Made by a program: the position numbers and the translations under genes. Of a stretch of DNA of 64,000 bases, positions 25,814 to 35,523 are shown in pieces (the first letter of the stretch is position 1; every line of letters begins with the position of its first letter). The DNA is from Stenotrophomonas sp. 278 (GTDB taxonomy: Bacteria > Pseudomonadota > Gammaproteobacteria > Xanthomonadales > Xanthomonadaceae). The notes under the pieces were generated by a model. It had not been told where the DNA came from. It searched no databases and was given only the letters and a program-made list of their open reading frames with translations. The stretch is from the NCBI RefSeq assembly GCF_003935715.1, contig NZ_RHPP01000002.1:25933-89932 (forward strand), written 5' to 3'.

Positions 25814-26872
25814 CTATCGACGCTTCGGCGGCTTCGCAACCGAGTCCCGCACCACCAGACGGTGCGGGACCAGGTGGTCGGTCAAGGCGAGGGGCGCTTC
25901 GCCCTTGTGGCGGATGCTGCGCAGCAGGAGCTCGAGCGCGGCATCGGCCATCGCGCCAATCGGCTGCTGCACGGTGGTCAGCTCCGGCCACACCGTGGTG
26001 GCGGCCGAGCTGTCATCGAAACCCACCACGGAGAGGTCACGCGGGACATCGAGACCGCGGCGGTGCGCGACCGAAATGACGGCCGCGGCCATGTCGTCAT
26101 TGCTGGCGAACACGGCCGTGGGTGGGCTTGGGTGGGAAAGCAGCTTTTCTGCCGCGTCGAGGCCGGAACGGTAGGTGTAGTCGCCGTGTTGCACCAGCCC
26201 GGATTCGACCTCCAGCCCGGCCTCATGCAACGCCGTCACAAACCCTTCGTAGCGCCGTGCGCTCGCGCTGAGATCGTGGCGCCCGCAGATGAACCCGATG
26301 CGGGTATGGCCGTGCTGGATGAGGTGTTCGGCCATTTCCCTGCCGGCGTGGAAATCGTCGATGCGGACGCAGGAGATACCGTCGCCCAGCCGGCCCGAGG
26401 CAATCGCGATGACTGGAATGCCCGCCTTGACCAGCTCGCTCACCGCCGCCCGGGATTCGCACAGCGGCGGGGGCAGAATCACCCCGTCCACGCGGCCGGA
26501 CAACGCGCGCGCGGCCTTGCGTTCCGCCGCCGGCTCCAGCGTGTCCCAGTAGTCGATGACCAGCTGGATGGCGGCATTGGAGGCAACCCGCAGCAGGCCG
26601 ACCAGCAGCTCGCGCAGGTAGGCACCGCTGGGATTGGTGTAGATCAGTGCAACGCGGATGTGCTGGGCAGCGGCCAGGGTACTGGCGGCCAGATTCGGTG
26701 TGTAGCCCAGCTCCCGCACCGCATCCATCACCCGTTCGCGCGTGGTGTCGCGTACCTTGCCCTGGTTGATCACCCGCGACACGGTCATCGGCGACACGCC
26801 GGCCCGTGCTGCCACCTCGTCGATCGTCACGCCGCTGGTTTTGCGGCGGACCGATTTCTTCGGCTTGTCCAA
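25814..26872 (-). CDS. LacI-family regulator 2 of the xylan island
   Basis: About 352 aa. HTH VTIDEVAARAGVSPMTVSRV and hinge AASTLAAAQHIR are followed by an effector domain with VILPPPLCESRA, SCVRIDDF, FASNDDMAAA and VVGFDDSSAA. It is highly similar to the LacI at 12.4-13.4 kb throughout. A TTG at 26872 with GAAGGG 8 nt upstream is the most likely start; the longer ATG frame at 26983 adds a non-conserved, Arg-rich N-terminus and would overlap GH67. It is divergent from the GH67 operon with about 50 nt between starts, so it probably controls that operon. Confidence 0.85.
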   Translation of the reverse strand: MDKPKKSVRRKTSGVTIDEVAARAGVSPMTVSRVINQGKVRDTTRERVMDAVRELGYTPNLAASTLAAAQHIRVALIYTNPSGAYLRELLVGLLRVASNAAIQLVIDYWDTLEPAAERKAARALSGRVDGVILPPPLCESRAAVSELVKAGIPVIAIASGRLGDGISCVRIDDFHAGREMAEHLIQHGHTRIGFICGRHDLSASARRYEGFVTALHEAGLEVESGLVQHGDYTYRSGLDAAEKLLSHPSPPTAVFASNDDMAAAVISVAHRRGLDVPRDLSVVGFDDSSAATTVWPELTTVQQPIGAMADAALELLLRSIRHKGEAPLALTDHLVPHRLVVRDSVAKPPKRR

Positions 26873-26922
26873 TACGCGTACCCTTCGATCTCTGTGACGC
26901 CGCCGCGCTGCAGCGAGGGCGG

Positions 26923-29181
26923 ATGATGGCGCACCCTGCGCACGACCCCAGCTTACCCCGTTTGTCAGCCACGCGGCCTGCACGCGACCTTGTCACGCGG
27001 TGTCATCTGTTTCTGGTGATGTTCGCTGCATGGCTGGCATGTGCGGGCAGCGTGCGCGCGGAGGACGGTCATGCGTTGTGGATGCGGTACGTTCCGCTGG
27101 CACCCGCACTGGCCGCAGATCGCGGCACGCAGCTGCGGGAGATGGTTGCACCCGGTCACACACCCACGCAGCGCGTCGCGCGCGAGGAACTGGTGCGGGG
27201 CCTCACCGGCCTGCTGGGGCATGCCCCCACGCTGCGGGACACGGTCGCCGGTGACCAGACGCTGGTCATCGGCACGCCGGAATCGTCGCCGCTGATCGCC
27301 CCGTTGCGCGACGAGCTGGCTTCGCTGGGTACCGAGGGCTACCTGATCAGGCGCGCGCAACAGGGTGGGCATCAGGTGACCCTGGTCGCCGCGCAGAAGG
27401 ACATCGGCGTACTGTATGGCGTGTTCCATCTGCTGCGTCTGCTGCAGACGGGTGCGGCGCTGGAACACCTGGAACTGCGCGAATCGCCCCGGGTGGCGCT
27501 GCGGGTACTCGATCACTGGGACAATCTGGATGGCCATGTCGAACGCGGCTACGCCGGGCGTTCGCTGTGGGACTGGCAGAGCCTGCCGGAGTGGCGCGAC
27601 CCGCGCTACACCGACTATGCGCGGGCCAACGCCTCGATAGGCATCAACGGTGCCGTGCTGAACAACGTCAACGCCAGCGCCTGGAGCCTGGCACCGGACT
27701 ATCTGCTCAAGGCGGCCGCGATCGCGGACACGCTGCGGCCCTACGGCATCCGCGTGTACCTGAGCGCGCGCTTCAGCGCCCCGATCGAGCTGGGTGGGCT
27801 TCCTACCGCCGACCCGCTTGATCCCGAAGTGCAGCGCTGGTGGCGCAGCAAGGTGGACGAGATCTATTCGCGCATACCGGATTTCGGCGGATTTCTGGTC
27901 AAGGCGAACTCCGAAGGGCAACCGGGACCGCAGGACTACGGTCGGTCCCATGCAGAAGGGGCGAACCTGCTGGCGGACGCGCTGGCAGCGCATGGTGGCG
28001 TGGTGATGTGGCGTGCGTTCGTCTACGCGCATGACGTTCCTGCGGACCGTACCACCCAGGCCTACACCGAGTTCAAAGGTCTCGACGGAAAGTTCCGCTC
28101 CAACGTGATCGTGCAGGTGAAGAATGGACCGCTGGATTTCCAGCCCCGGGAGCCGTTCCATCCGCTGTTCGGTGCAATGCCGCGAACGCCATTGATGATG
28201 GAGTTCCAGATCACCAAGGAGTATCTCGGTTTCGCCACGCACCTGGTGTATCTGGGGCCCTTGTACGAGGAGGTACTGCGCTCGGACACCCACGCGCGCG
28301 GTGAGGGCTCCACCGTGGCACGGGTGATCGACGGCACGCTGGAGGGTCATGCGCTGACCGGCATGGCCGGCGTGGCCAATATCGGCAACGACAGAACGTG
28401 GACCGGCTCGCATTTCGACCAGGCCAACTGGTATGTGTTCGGTCGCCTGGCGTGGAATCCGCATCAATCCGCCCGCGATATCGCCGTGGATTGGGCTGCG
28501 ATGACCTTCTCGCCCGACCCGGCAGTGGTGCGGCCCATCGTCGACATGATGATGAACTCGCGCGAGGCAGCGGTGAACTACATGACCCCGCTGGGCCTGC
28601 ATCACCTGATGGCACGCGGGCACCATTACGGCCCCGGCCCGTGGGTGGATGGCGGCCCGCGCGCGGACTGGACTTCGGTGTACTACCACCGCGCCGATCG
28701 TGACGGCATCGGCTTCGACCGTACCCGGGGCGGCAGCAATGCAGTGGCGCAGTATGCGCCGACGGTGGCAGCGCGCTTTGGGGACATTGCCCAGGTACCG
28801 GAATCGCTGCTGCTGTGGTTCCACCACGTGCCGTGGGACCACCGCATGGCCTCTGGCCGCCCGCTATGGGATGAACTCGTCTCGCGCTACTCGCTGGGGG
28901 TGCGCCAAGTGCAGGCCATGCAGAAAACCTGGGCCACCCTCAACCCCGTAGAGCCGGGTCTTACCCGGCTGCCTTTCGCGATAGACCCCGAACGCCACGC
29001 CAACATCGCCGCCTTCCTGGATATCCAGCTCCGCGAAGCCCAATGGTGGCGCGACGCGAGCGTGTCGTACTTCCAATCCATCAGCGGCAGACCACTCCCG
29101 GCGGGCGAAGCCGCACCCCCTTACCCCCTTTCGTACTACCAGTCGCTCCAGTTCCCCTCCGCACCAGGAGACGGACGATGA
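26923..29181 (+). CDS. GH67 alpha-glucuronidase
   Basis: About 752 aa. It removes (4-O-methyl)-glucuronic acid from the non-reducing end of glucuronoxylo-oligosaccharides. GH67 hallmarks: RVLDHWDNLDGHVERGYAG (shown in part), GFLVKANSEGQPGP with acid Glu331, KGLDGKFRSNVIVQVKNGP (shown in part), MMEFQITKEYLGF, HHYGPGPWV and LLLWFHHVPWDHRM. A hydrophobic segment (LFLVMFAAWLACAGSVRA) after an unusually long N-terminal stretch acts as the signal peptide, so it is probably periplasmic. ATG 26923 or 26926 follows GAGGG closely. First gene of the second xylan operon; its stop overlaps the next ATG. Confidence 0.93.
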   Translation: MMAHPAHDPSLPRLSATRPARDLVTRCHLFLVMFAAWLACAGSVRAEDGHALWMRYVPLAPALAADRGTQLREMVAPGHTPTQRVAREELVRGLTGLLGHAPTLRDTVAGDQTLVIGTPESSPLIAPLRDELASLGTEGYLIRRAQQGGHQVTLVAAQKDIGVLYGVFHLLRLLQTGAALEHLELRESPRVALRVLDHWDNLDGHVERGYAGRSLWDWQSLPEWRDPRYTDYARANASIGINGAVLNNVNASAWSLAPDYLLKAAAIADTLRPYGIRVYLSARFSAPIELGGLPTADPLDPEVQRWWRSKVDEIYSRIPDFGGFLVKANSEGQPGPQDYGRSHAEGANLLADALAAHGGVVMWRAFVYAHDVPADRTTQAYTEFKGLDGKFRSNVIVQVKNGPLDFQPREPFHPLFGAMPRTPLMMEFQITKEYLGFATHLVYLGPLYEEVLRSDTHARGEGSTVARVIDGTLEGHALTGMAGVANIGNDRTWTGSHFDQANWYVFGRLAWNPHQSARDIAVDWAAMTFSPDPAVVRPIVDMMMNSREAAVNYMTPLGLHHLMARGHHYGPGPWVDGGPRADWTSVYYHRADRDGIGFDRTRGGSNAVAQYAPTVAARFGDIAQVPESLLLWFHHVPWDHRMASGRPLWDELVSRYSLGVRQVQAMQKTWATLNPVEPGLTRLPFAIDPERHANIAAFLDIQLREAQWWRDASVSYFQSISGRPLPAGEAAPPYPLSYYQSLQFPSAPGDGR

Positions 29182-31163
29182 ACCGCCACGCCGCGTGGTT
29201 CACGCGAACGATCGTCGTCATCGCGGCCTGCTGGGCGTCACCCGGCAGCGCACAGGACTCCGTGACGCCTCTGCTGCACCCGCTGTTCCAGGATCACGCC
29301 GTCCTGCAACGCGACCAACCGATCACGGTATGGGGGCATGCCGCACCCGGTACGCCTGTAACGGTGACATTCGCCGCGCAGAACGTCACCACGCAGCCAG
29401 ACGCCGACGGCCGTTGGCGCGCGACGCTGCGCCCGCTGGCTGCGGGTGGACCGTATCAGATGACCGTGCGGGCAGGGCGGCGTACCCAGACCCTGCAGGA
29501 CCTGCAGATGGGCGATGTGTGGCTGTGCTCCGGGCAGTCCAACATGGAACTGCCGGTGTGGCGCGCGCTCAACGCAGACGGTGAGATCGCCGCTGCAGCA
29601 CATCCGTCTATTCGTATGTTCATGGTCCCGAAGCATGCGGCCACCTCACCGCAGGAGCACTTCCACGACGCGGCTGCCTGGGCACCGGTGACGCCAGAGA
29701 CGGTGCGTGAATTCTCTGCGGCCTGCTACTACTTCGGACGCGAGCTGCAGAAGGCGGTCAGCGTGCCGATGGGGTTGATCCAGGCGGCCTGGGGCGGCTC
29801 ACGCATCGAAGCCTGGACCAGCGCCCAGGCCCTGCGTGCACAAGGCGGCCTGGGCCAGGCGCTGGACATGCTCGCATTGCATGGCCGCGATCCGGCAGCA
29901 GCAAACCGTCGCTGGGGTGAGCACTGGCAGCAGTGGTGGACCGCGCGTCCAGACACCGCGGCCGGCGACACGCCTTGGCAGCCCAATCCAGGCGATGCCA
30001 CGTGGCTCCCGGTGCCGGCCACGCTCGGTGCATGGGAGCGCTGGGGCGTGCCTGCGCTGGCGGACTACAACGGCATGGTCTGGTACCGCAGCCAGGTCAC
30101 GCTGACCGCCGCGCAGGCAGCGCAGGGTGCCACGCTTGAGCTCGGTCCGGTTGATGAAACCGACATGACCTGGGTGAACGGGGTCGGCGTGGGCAGCCAG
30201 TACGCGCCCGGCCAGGCACGTTCGTATCCACTGCCGCCCGGTTTGCTGAAAGCCGGCACCAATCACGTCGTGATCAACGTGCTGGACACCTGGGCCGACG
30301 GTGGACTGGCCGGCCCGGCGTCCGCGTACGCGATGCGTTTCGGCGATGGCACCCGCGTCGCGCTGGACGCAAGGTGGCAGTATCGTGCCGCGCCCGGCCC
30401 GGATGCGCCTCCGTTGGCACCCTGGCATGCCGCCACCGGTCTGTCGACGCTTTACAACGGCATGATCTCCCCCCTCGGTCACATCGGACTGCGCGGTGTG
30501 GCGTGGTACCAGGGGGAATCCAACACCGGCGATGGCCGGGGTTATGCACCGCGATTACGCACCCTGCGTGACGACTGGCGCAGGCAGTTCGGCGCGCACA
30601 CGCCGCTGCTGATCGTGCAGCTGGCCGGTTACGGCCAGCCGACGGTGGCTCCGGTGGAAAGCGGCTGGGCCGAGGTGCGCGACGCACAGCGTCGCGTGGC
30701 TGCGGAAGACCCGCAGAGCGGGCTTGCCGTTGCCATCGACATCGGCGACGCCTACGACATTCACCCGCCGAACAAGCAGGAGCTTGGCCGGCGCCTGGCG
30801 CGGCTGGCCCGGCACGTGGCGCACGGGGAAGCCGGATTGTCTCCGTCCGGCCCGACCGCACGCGGTGCGACACGTACTTCGTCCGGAGTGAGCGTGCACT
30901 TTGACGATGTCAGTGGCGCACTGGTCACGACTGGCGCGCGGCGACCCATCGGATTCGAGCTTTGCACCGCCGATGGCTCGCCGTGCACCTACGCCGAAGC
31001 CGAGCTCCACGGACACGATGTTGTTCTTCGTGGCCCGGCCGCACAGACCTCGACCCGCGTGCGCTACTGCTGGGCAGACGGCCCGGTCTGCACGCTGCGC
31101 GACCGCAGCGGTGCGCCGGCGGGGCCGTTCGAGCTGGTCATCGTCGAGGGCGCCATACGGTGA
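29178..31163 (+). CDS. Secreted SGNH-type carbohydrate acetylesterase (sialate O-acetylesterase-like)
   Basis: 661 aa with signal peptide (IVVIAACWASPGSA-QD). An N-terminal beta-sandwich (DHAVLQRDQPITVWG) is followed by the SGNH core with nucleophile Ser in LCSGQSNMELP, oxyanion residues in GLIQAAWGGSRIEAW and GVAWYQGESN, and the Asp-His pair in IGDAYDIHPPNKQELG. A jelly-roll insert (about residues 290-415, with WYRSQVTL and NHVVINVLDTWADGGL) interrupts the core. In xylan loci such enzymes remove acetyl groups from xylan. ATGA overlap with GH67 and TGATG overlap with the next gene. Confidence 0.88.
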   Translation: MNRHAAWFTRTIVVIAACWASPGSAQDSVTPLLHPLFQDHAVLQRDQPITVWGHAAPGTPVTVTFAAQNVTTQPDADGRWRATLRPLAAGGPYQMTVRAGRRTQTLQDLQMGDVWLCSGQSNMELPVWRALNADGEIAAAAHPSIRMFMVPKHAATSPQEHFHDAAAWAPVTPETVREFSAACYYFGRELQKAVSVPMGLIQAAWGGSRIEAWTSAQALRAQGGLGQALDMLALHGRDPAAANRRWGEHWQQWWTARPDTAAGDTPWQPNPGDATWLPVPATLGAWERWGVPALADYNGMVWYRSQVTLTAAQAAQGATLELGPVDETDMTWVNGVGVGSQYAPGQARSYPLPPGLLKAGTNHVVINVLDTWADGGLAGPASAYAMRFGDGTRVALDARWQYRAAPGPDAPPLAPWHAATGLSTLYNGMISPLGHIGLRGVAWYQGESNTGDGRGYAPRLRTLRDDWRRQFGAHTPLLIVQLAGYGQPTVAPVESGWAEVRDAQRRVAAEDPQSGLAVAIDIGDAYDIHPPNKQELGRRLARLARHVAHGEAGLSPSGPTARGATRTSSGVSVHFDDVSGALVTTGARRPIGFELCTADGSPCTYAEAELHGHDVVLRGPAAQTSTRVRYCWADGPVCTLRDRSGAPAGPFELVIVEGAIR

Positions 31164-32854
31164 TGAAGCTACGCATCATGGTGCTCGTTCTGATCCTGGC
31201 CGCCATGGGGCTCGCGCGTGCGCCGCAACCGGTACTGCCGGTCTATTTCGACTGGTTTGAATACAGCGGCCACGATGTAGCCTTCGACGATGCTCTACCG
31301 GCCGGGCATTACCGCAACCCGGTGCTCGCCGGATTTCACGCCGACCCGAGCGTTGTCGCCGCCAACGGCCGCTTCTATCTGGTCAACTCCAGCTTTGCGT
31401 ACTTTCCCGGCATTCCGGTGTTTGAAAGCACCGACCTGGTGCACTGGAACCAGATCGGCAATGTCATTGATCGCCCGGGCATGGTGGATTTTGACGGCCT
31501 GGGCGTGTCCCGTGGCATCTTCGCGCCGGCCATTTCGCATCACGACGGCCTGTTCTACGTGATCACCACCGCCGTCGACAGCGGCGGCAACTTCATCGTC
31601 ACCGCGCGCGATCCGGCCGGTCCATGGTCGGAGCCACATTGGCTGCCCAGCATCGGCGGCATTGATCCGTCGCTGTACTTCGATGAGGACGGCCGTGCCT
31701 ACCTTGTGAACAATGACGCGCCAGACGGGAAGCCGCGTTACGAGGGGCACCGGGCCATCTGGATGCAGCAGATCGACCGGACCACGCTGCAGCCGGTCGG
31801 ACCACGCAAGGTGCTGGTGGACGGGGGCGTGGACCCGGCGACCAAGCCGATCTGGATCGAAGGGCCCCACCTCTACAAACGCGAAGGATGGTATTACCTG
31901 TCCGCCGCGGAAGGCGGCACGGGTCCGCAGCATTCGCAGGTAGTGCTGCGCAGCCGCAGCGTCTGGGGGCCCTATGTGCCGTTTGCGGGCAATCCGATCC
32001 TCACCCAGCGCGACCTCCCGGCAGACAGGCCCCTGCCCATCACCAACGCTGGCCATGCCGACCTGGTGGAAGGACCGGATGGCTCCTGGTGGGCGGTATT
32101 CCTGGCAAGCCGCAACTACCAGCAACGCCACTACAACACCGGCCGCGAGACCTACCTGCTGCCGGTGCAGTGGCAGGACGGCTGGCCGATCATCCTGCCC
32201 GCCGGGCAGACCATCCCGTATGTAGCGAAGGCACCGTCCTGGATGCAGGGCGGACTGTCGCAGGCACCGCGCACCGGCAATTTCGTGGAACGCGATGATT
32301 TCAACGGCTTGAAGCCGGGTGATGGATGGCTACAGGTACGGGTTCCCTCCAGGATGTGGATCGATTTGAGCAGCCGTCCCGGCAGTCTGGCCGTGCATCC
32401 GTTGCGAGACGATCTCAACACCCGGCGCAACCCGTCGTTCCTCGGCCGCCGCCAGCAGCATCTGCGCTTCGAAGCCAGTACCGAAATGACGCTCCCGTCG
32501 TCGGGCGTCGCGGCCGGACTGGCGGCCTACCAGAGCGAAGACTACTGGTACTTCTTTGGCGTTCGTCAGCTGGACGGGAATCGCATGGCCGTGTTCGCTG
32601 AAGGACGCGACGGCGGCGGAGTCACGAAGCCCCTGGCCAGCCGCGAACTGAAGGCAACCTCGTCTCTACGCCTGAAGATCAGCGGCGACGAAGGCCGCTA
32701 CGCCTTTGCGTTCGACAGCGACGATGGATGCGGTTGGCAGACGCTGAAGGGCGACGTCGACGGCACCGTTTTGAGTACGGATCGTGCAGGGGGCTTTGTC
32801 GGCACCCTGCTGGGACCATTCGCGCGCGACGAGCGCGCATCGAGGAGCAGATGA
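31163..32854 (+). CDS. GH43 beta-xylosidase/arabinofuranosidase with C-terminal beta-sandwich
   Basis: 563 aa. An N-terminal hydrophobic stretch (LRIMVLVLILAAMGLARA) is a signal peptide. The GH43 propeller shows base Asp in HADPSVV, Asp in GIDPSLYFDEDG, and acid Glu in IEGPHLYKREGWYY. From about residue 370 a concanavalin-like C-terminal domain (GH43_C2 type) is seen, with FVERDDFNGLKPGDGW and AAYQSEDYWYFFGVRQ. This is the layout of XynB-like xylosidases. The start overlaps the esterase stop. Four genes in this operon use stop-start overlaps, so stoichiometric translation is likely. Confidence 0.9.
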   Translation: MKLRIMVLVLILAAMGLARAPQPVLPVYFDWFEYSGHDVAFDDALPAGHYRNPVLAGFHADPSVVAANGRFYLVNSSFAYFPGIPVFESTDLVHWNQIGNVIDRPGMVDFDGLGVSRGIFAPAISHHDGLFYVITTAVDSGGNFIVTARDPAGPWSEPHWLPSIGGIDPSLYFDEDGRAYLVNNDAPDGKPRYEGHRAIWMQQIDRTTLQPVGPRKVLVDGGVDPATKPIWIEGPHLYKREGWYYLSAAEGGTGPQHSQVVLRSRSVWGPYVPFAGNPILTQRDLPADRPLPITNAGHADLVEGPDGSWWAVFLASRNYQQRHYNTGRETYLLPVQWQDGWPIILPAGQTIPYVAKAPSWMQGGLSQAPRTGNFVERDDFNGLKPGDGWLQVRVPSRMWIDLSSRPGSLAVHPLRDDLNTRRNPSFLGRRQQHLRFEASTEMTLPSSGVAAGLAAYQSEDYWYFFGVRQLDGNRMAVFAEGRDGGGVTKPLASRELKATSSLRLKISGDEGRYAFAFDSDDGCGWQTLKGDVDGTVLSTDRAGGFVGTLLGPFARDERASRSR

Positions 32855-35523
32855 TGATGCGGAACCCCTGTTCGCTGTATCGCACGCTGGCCCTGAGCGC
32901 CGCCATCGCGATGGCTACCGCTGTTCATGCGGCGCAACCGCAACCGTGGCTGGATACGTCCGCCTCGTTTGAAACCCGCGCTGCGGCGCTGGTGTCACAG
33001 ATGACGCTGGAGGAAAAGGCGGCGCAGATGCAGAACGCCGCCCCGGCCATCGAGCGGCTGGGTGTTCCGGCGTACGACTGGTGGAACGAGGGTCTGCACG
33101 GCGTGGCGCGGGCAGGGCAGGCGACGGTGTTCCCGCAGGCCATCGGCCTGGCCGCCACCTTTGACGTGCCCCTGATGCAGCAGGTGGCCACCACCATCAG
33201 CGACGAGGCGCGCGCCAAACACCATCAGTTCGTCCGCGAGAACCAGCACGGGCGCTACCAGGGGCTGACGTTCTGGTCGCCGAACATCAATATCTTCCGT
33301 GACCCGCGCTGGGGCCGGGGCCAGGAAACCTATGGCGAAGACCCTTACCTGACCGCGCGCATGGGCGTGGCCTTCGTGCACGGCCTGCAGGGTGACGACC
33401 CGGTGTACCGCAAGCTGGACGCCACCGCCAAGCATTTCGCGGTGCACAGCGGGCCCGAGGCCGACCGCCACCATTTCGACGCCCGCCCCAGCAAGCGGGA
33501 CCTGTATGACACCTACTTCCCTGCGTTCGAGGCGCTGGTGAAGGAGGGCGACGTCGATGCGGTGATGGGGGCGTACAACCGGGTATACGGCGAATCCGCA
33601 AGCGCCAGCCAGTTCCTGCTGCGCGACGTGCTGCGCCGCGACTGGGGATTCAAGGGCTATGTGGTGTCCGACTGCTGGGCCATCGTGGACATCTGGAAGC
33701 ATCACAAAATCGAGCCCACCCGCGAGGCGGCGGCGGCGCTGGCGGTGAAGAACGGCACTGAGCTGGAATGCGGACAGGAGTACGCCACGCTGCCGGCGGC
33801 GGTGCGTCAGGGCTTGATCAGCGAAGCCGAGATTGATGATGCGGTGACACGCCTGTTCGCAGCGCGGATGCGATTGGGCATGTTTGACCCGGCCGAGAAG
33901 GTGCGCTGGGCACGCATTCCTGCTTCGGTGAACCAGGCACCGGCGCACGACGCGCTTGCGTTGAAGGCCGCCCAGGAATCGCTGGTCCTGCTGAAGAACG
34001 ATGGTGTGCTGCCGCTTGCGCCCACCGTCAAGCGCATTGCCGTGGTGGGCCCGACCGCCGACGACACCATGGCGTTGCTGGGGAACTACTTTGGCACCCC
34101 GGCCGCACCGGTCACCGTGCTGCAGGGCATCCGCGATGCCGCCAAGGGCGTTGAGGTGCGTTACGCACGCGGGGTGGACCTGGTGGAGGGACGCGACGAT
34201 CCCAGTGCCACGCCCCTGATCGAGGCCGCCTACCTGCGGCCGTCGGCCGATTCCCCCGAGCGCGGTCTGCGCGGCGAGTACTTCCGCACGGCCGATCTCT
34301 CCGGTACGCCGGCATTGGTGCGCACCGACGCCCAGATTGGTTTCCGCTGGGATCGTGGCTCGCCCACCGACAACCTGATGGCTCGGGGCGAGGCCGGGCC
34401 GGGGCAGGGCGTTCCAAACGATGGCTTCAGCATCCGCTGGAGCGGCCAGCTGCTGCCGCCTGTGTCGGGGCGCTATCGGGTCGAGGCCGCCGCCGATGAC
34501 GGCTACCGGCTGTACGTGGATGGAAAGCAGGTACTGGACCATTGGGCACCGAGTGACCGCATGCGCGGCGACGGCGTGGAACTGGAGCTGCAGGCCGGGC
34601 GGGCGTACGACCTGCGTCTGGAGTACTTCGACGCCGAGCGCGATGCCGGCGTGCGGCTGGGCTGGCGCATGCCCGGTGCCAAGCCGCCGTTCGAGGAGGC
34701 GCTGGACGCCGCGCGCAGCGCGGACGTGGTGGTGTTCGTCGGTGGCCTTACCGGGGATGTCGAGGGTGAAGAGATGAAGGTCAACTATCCCGGCTTCGCC
34801 GGCGGTGACCGCACCGACCTGCGACTGCCTGCCACCCAGCGCACGCTGCTGGAGGCACTGCAGGCCACGGGCAAACCGGTGGTGATGGTGCTCACCGGCG
34901 GCTCGGCGCTGGCGGTGGAGCCTTCGAAACTGTCGGCCATTCTGATGAGCTGGTACCCGGGCCAGCGCGGCGGCACGGCCGTGGGCCAGGCGCTGTTCGG
35001 CGAGGTCAATCCGGGAGGACGCCTGCCGGTGACCTTCTACACGGCGGACCAGGCGATGCCGGCGTTTGACGATTACACGATGGAAGGGCGGACCTATCGT
35101 TACTTCCGGGGCACACCGCTGTATCCGTTCGGGCATGGGCTGTCGTATACCCGGTTCGACTACGACAGGCTGCGGTTGGACACGCCGCGCATCGCTCCGG
35201 ACGGTCGCCTCAACGTCGCGGTGGACATTGCCAACACCGGCAAGCGCGCCGGCGACGAAGTAGTGCAGTTGTACGTACGGCGACTGCAGGCCGGGACGGG
35301 CGAGGCGCAGCAGAACCTGCGTGGCTTCCAGCGCGTGCATCTGGCCCCCGGCGAGAAGCGGACGGTGGCATTCGAACTGGACGTTCAACAGGCGCTGCGG
35401 CAGTACGACGAAGCTGCTTCCGCTTACAAGGTACCCGCCGGACGCTATGAGGTCCGGATAGGCGGCTCCAGTGCCGATGCCCGCGTGCGGTCCGGATTCG
35501 AGGTGGAGGCCGCACGTGACTGA
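32851..35523 (+). CDS. GH3 beta-xylosidase/glucosidase with PA14 insert and FnIII domain
   Basis: About 890 aa with signal peptide (LALSAAIAMATAVHA-AQ). Domain order: GH3 barrel with YDWWNEGLHGVAR, ATAKHFAVHSGPE and nucleophile Asp274 in YVVSDCWAI; second GH3 domain (SLVLLKNDGVLPL); a PA14 domain inserted at about 470-610 (LRGEYFRTADLSG, DGYRLYVDGKQV, YFDAERDAGVRLGW); then the rest of the GH3 core with the conserved GEEM segment; and a C-terminal fibronectin III-like domain (YPFGHGLSYTRF). Three consecutive in-frame ATGs follow AGGAG; 32854 or 32857 may be the real start. Likely hydrolyses xylo-oligosaccharides in the periplasm. Confidence 0.9.
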   Translation: MMMRNPCSLYRTLALSAAIAMATAVHAAQPQPWLDTSASFETRAAALVSQMTLEEKAAQMQNAAPAIERLGVPAYDWWNEGLHGVARAGQATVFPQAIGLAATFDVPLMQQVATTISDEARAKHHQFVRENQHGRYQGLTFWSPNINIFRDPRWGRGQETYGEDPYLTARMGVAFVHGLQGDDPVYRKLDATAKHFAVHSGPEADRHHFDARPSKRDLYDTYFPAFEALVKEGDVDAVMGAYNRVYGESASASQFLLRDVLRRDWGFKGYVVSDCWAIVDIWKHHKIEPTREAAAALAVKNGTELECGQEYATLPAAVRQGLISEAEIDDAVTRLFAARMRLGMFDPAEKVRWARIPASVNQAPAHDALALKAAQESLVLLKNDGVLPLAPTVKRIAVVGPTADDTMALLGNYFGTPAAPVTVLQGIRDAAKGVEVRYARGVDLVEGRDDPSATPLIEAAYLRPSADSPERGLRGEYFRTADLSGTPALVRTDAQIGFRWDRGSPTDNLMARGEAGPGQGVPNDGFSIRWSGQLLPPVSGRYRVEAAADDGYRLYVDGKQVLDHWAPSDRMRGDGVELELQAGRAYDLRLEYFDAERDAGVRLGWRMPGAKPPFEEALDAARSADVVVFVGGLTGDVEGEEMKVNYPGFAGGDRTDLRLPATQRTLLEALQATGKPVVMVLTGGSALAVEPSKLSAILMSWYPGQRGGTAVGQALFGEVNPGGRLPVTFYTADQAMPAFDDYTMEGRTYRYFRGTPLYPFGHGLSYTRFDYDRLRLDTPRIAPDGRLNVAVDIANTGKRAGDEVVQLYVRRLQAGTGEAQQNLRGFQRVHLAPGEKRTVAFELDVQQALRQYDEAASAYKVPAGRYEVRIGGSSADARVRSGFEVEAARD

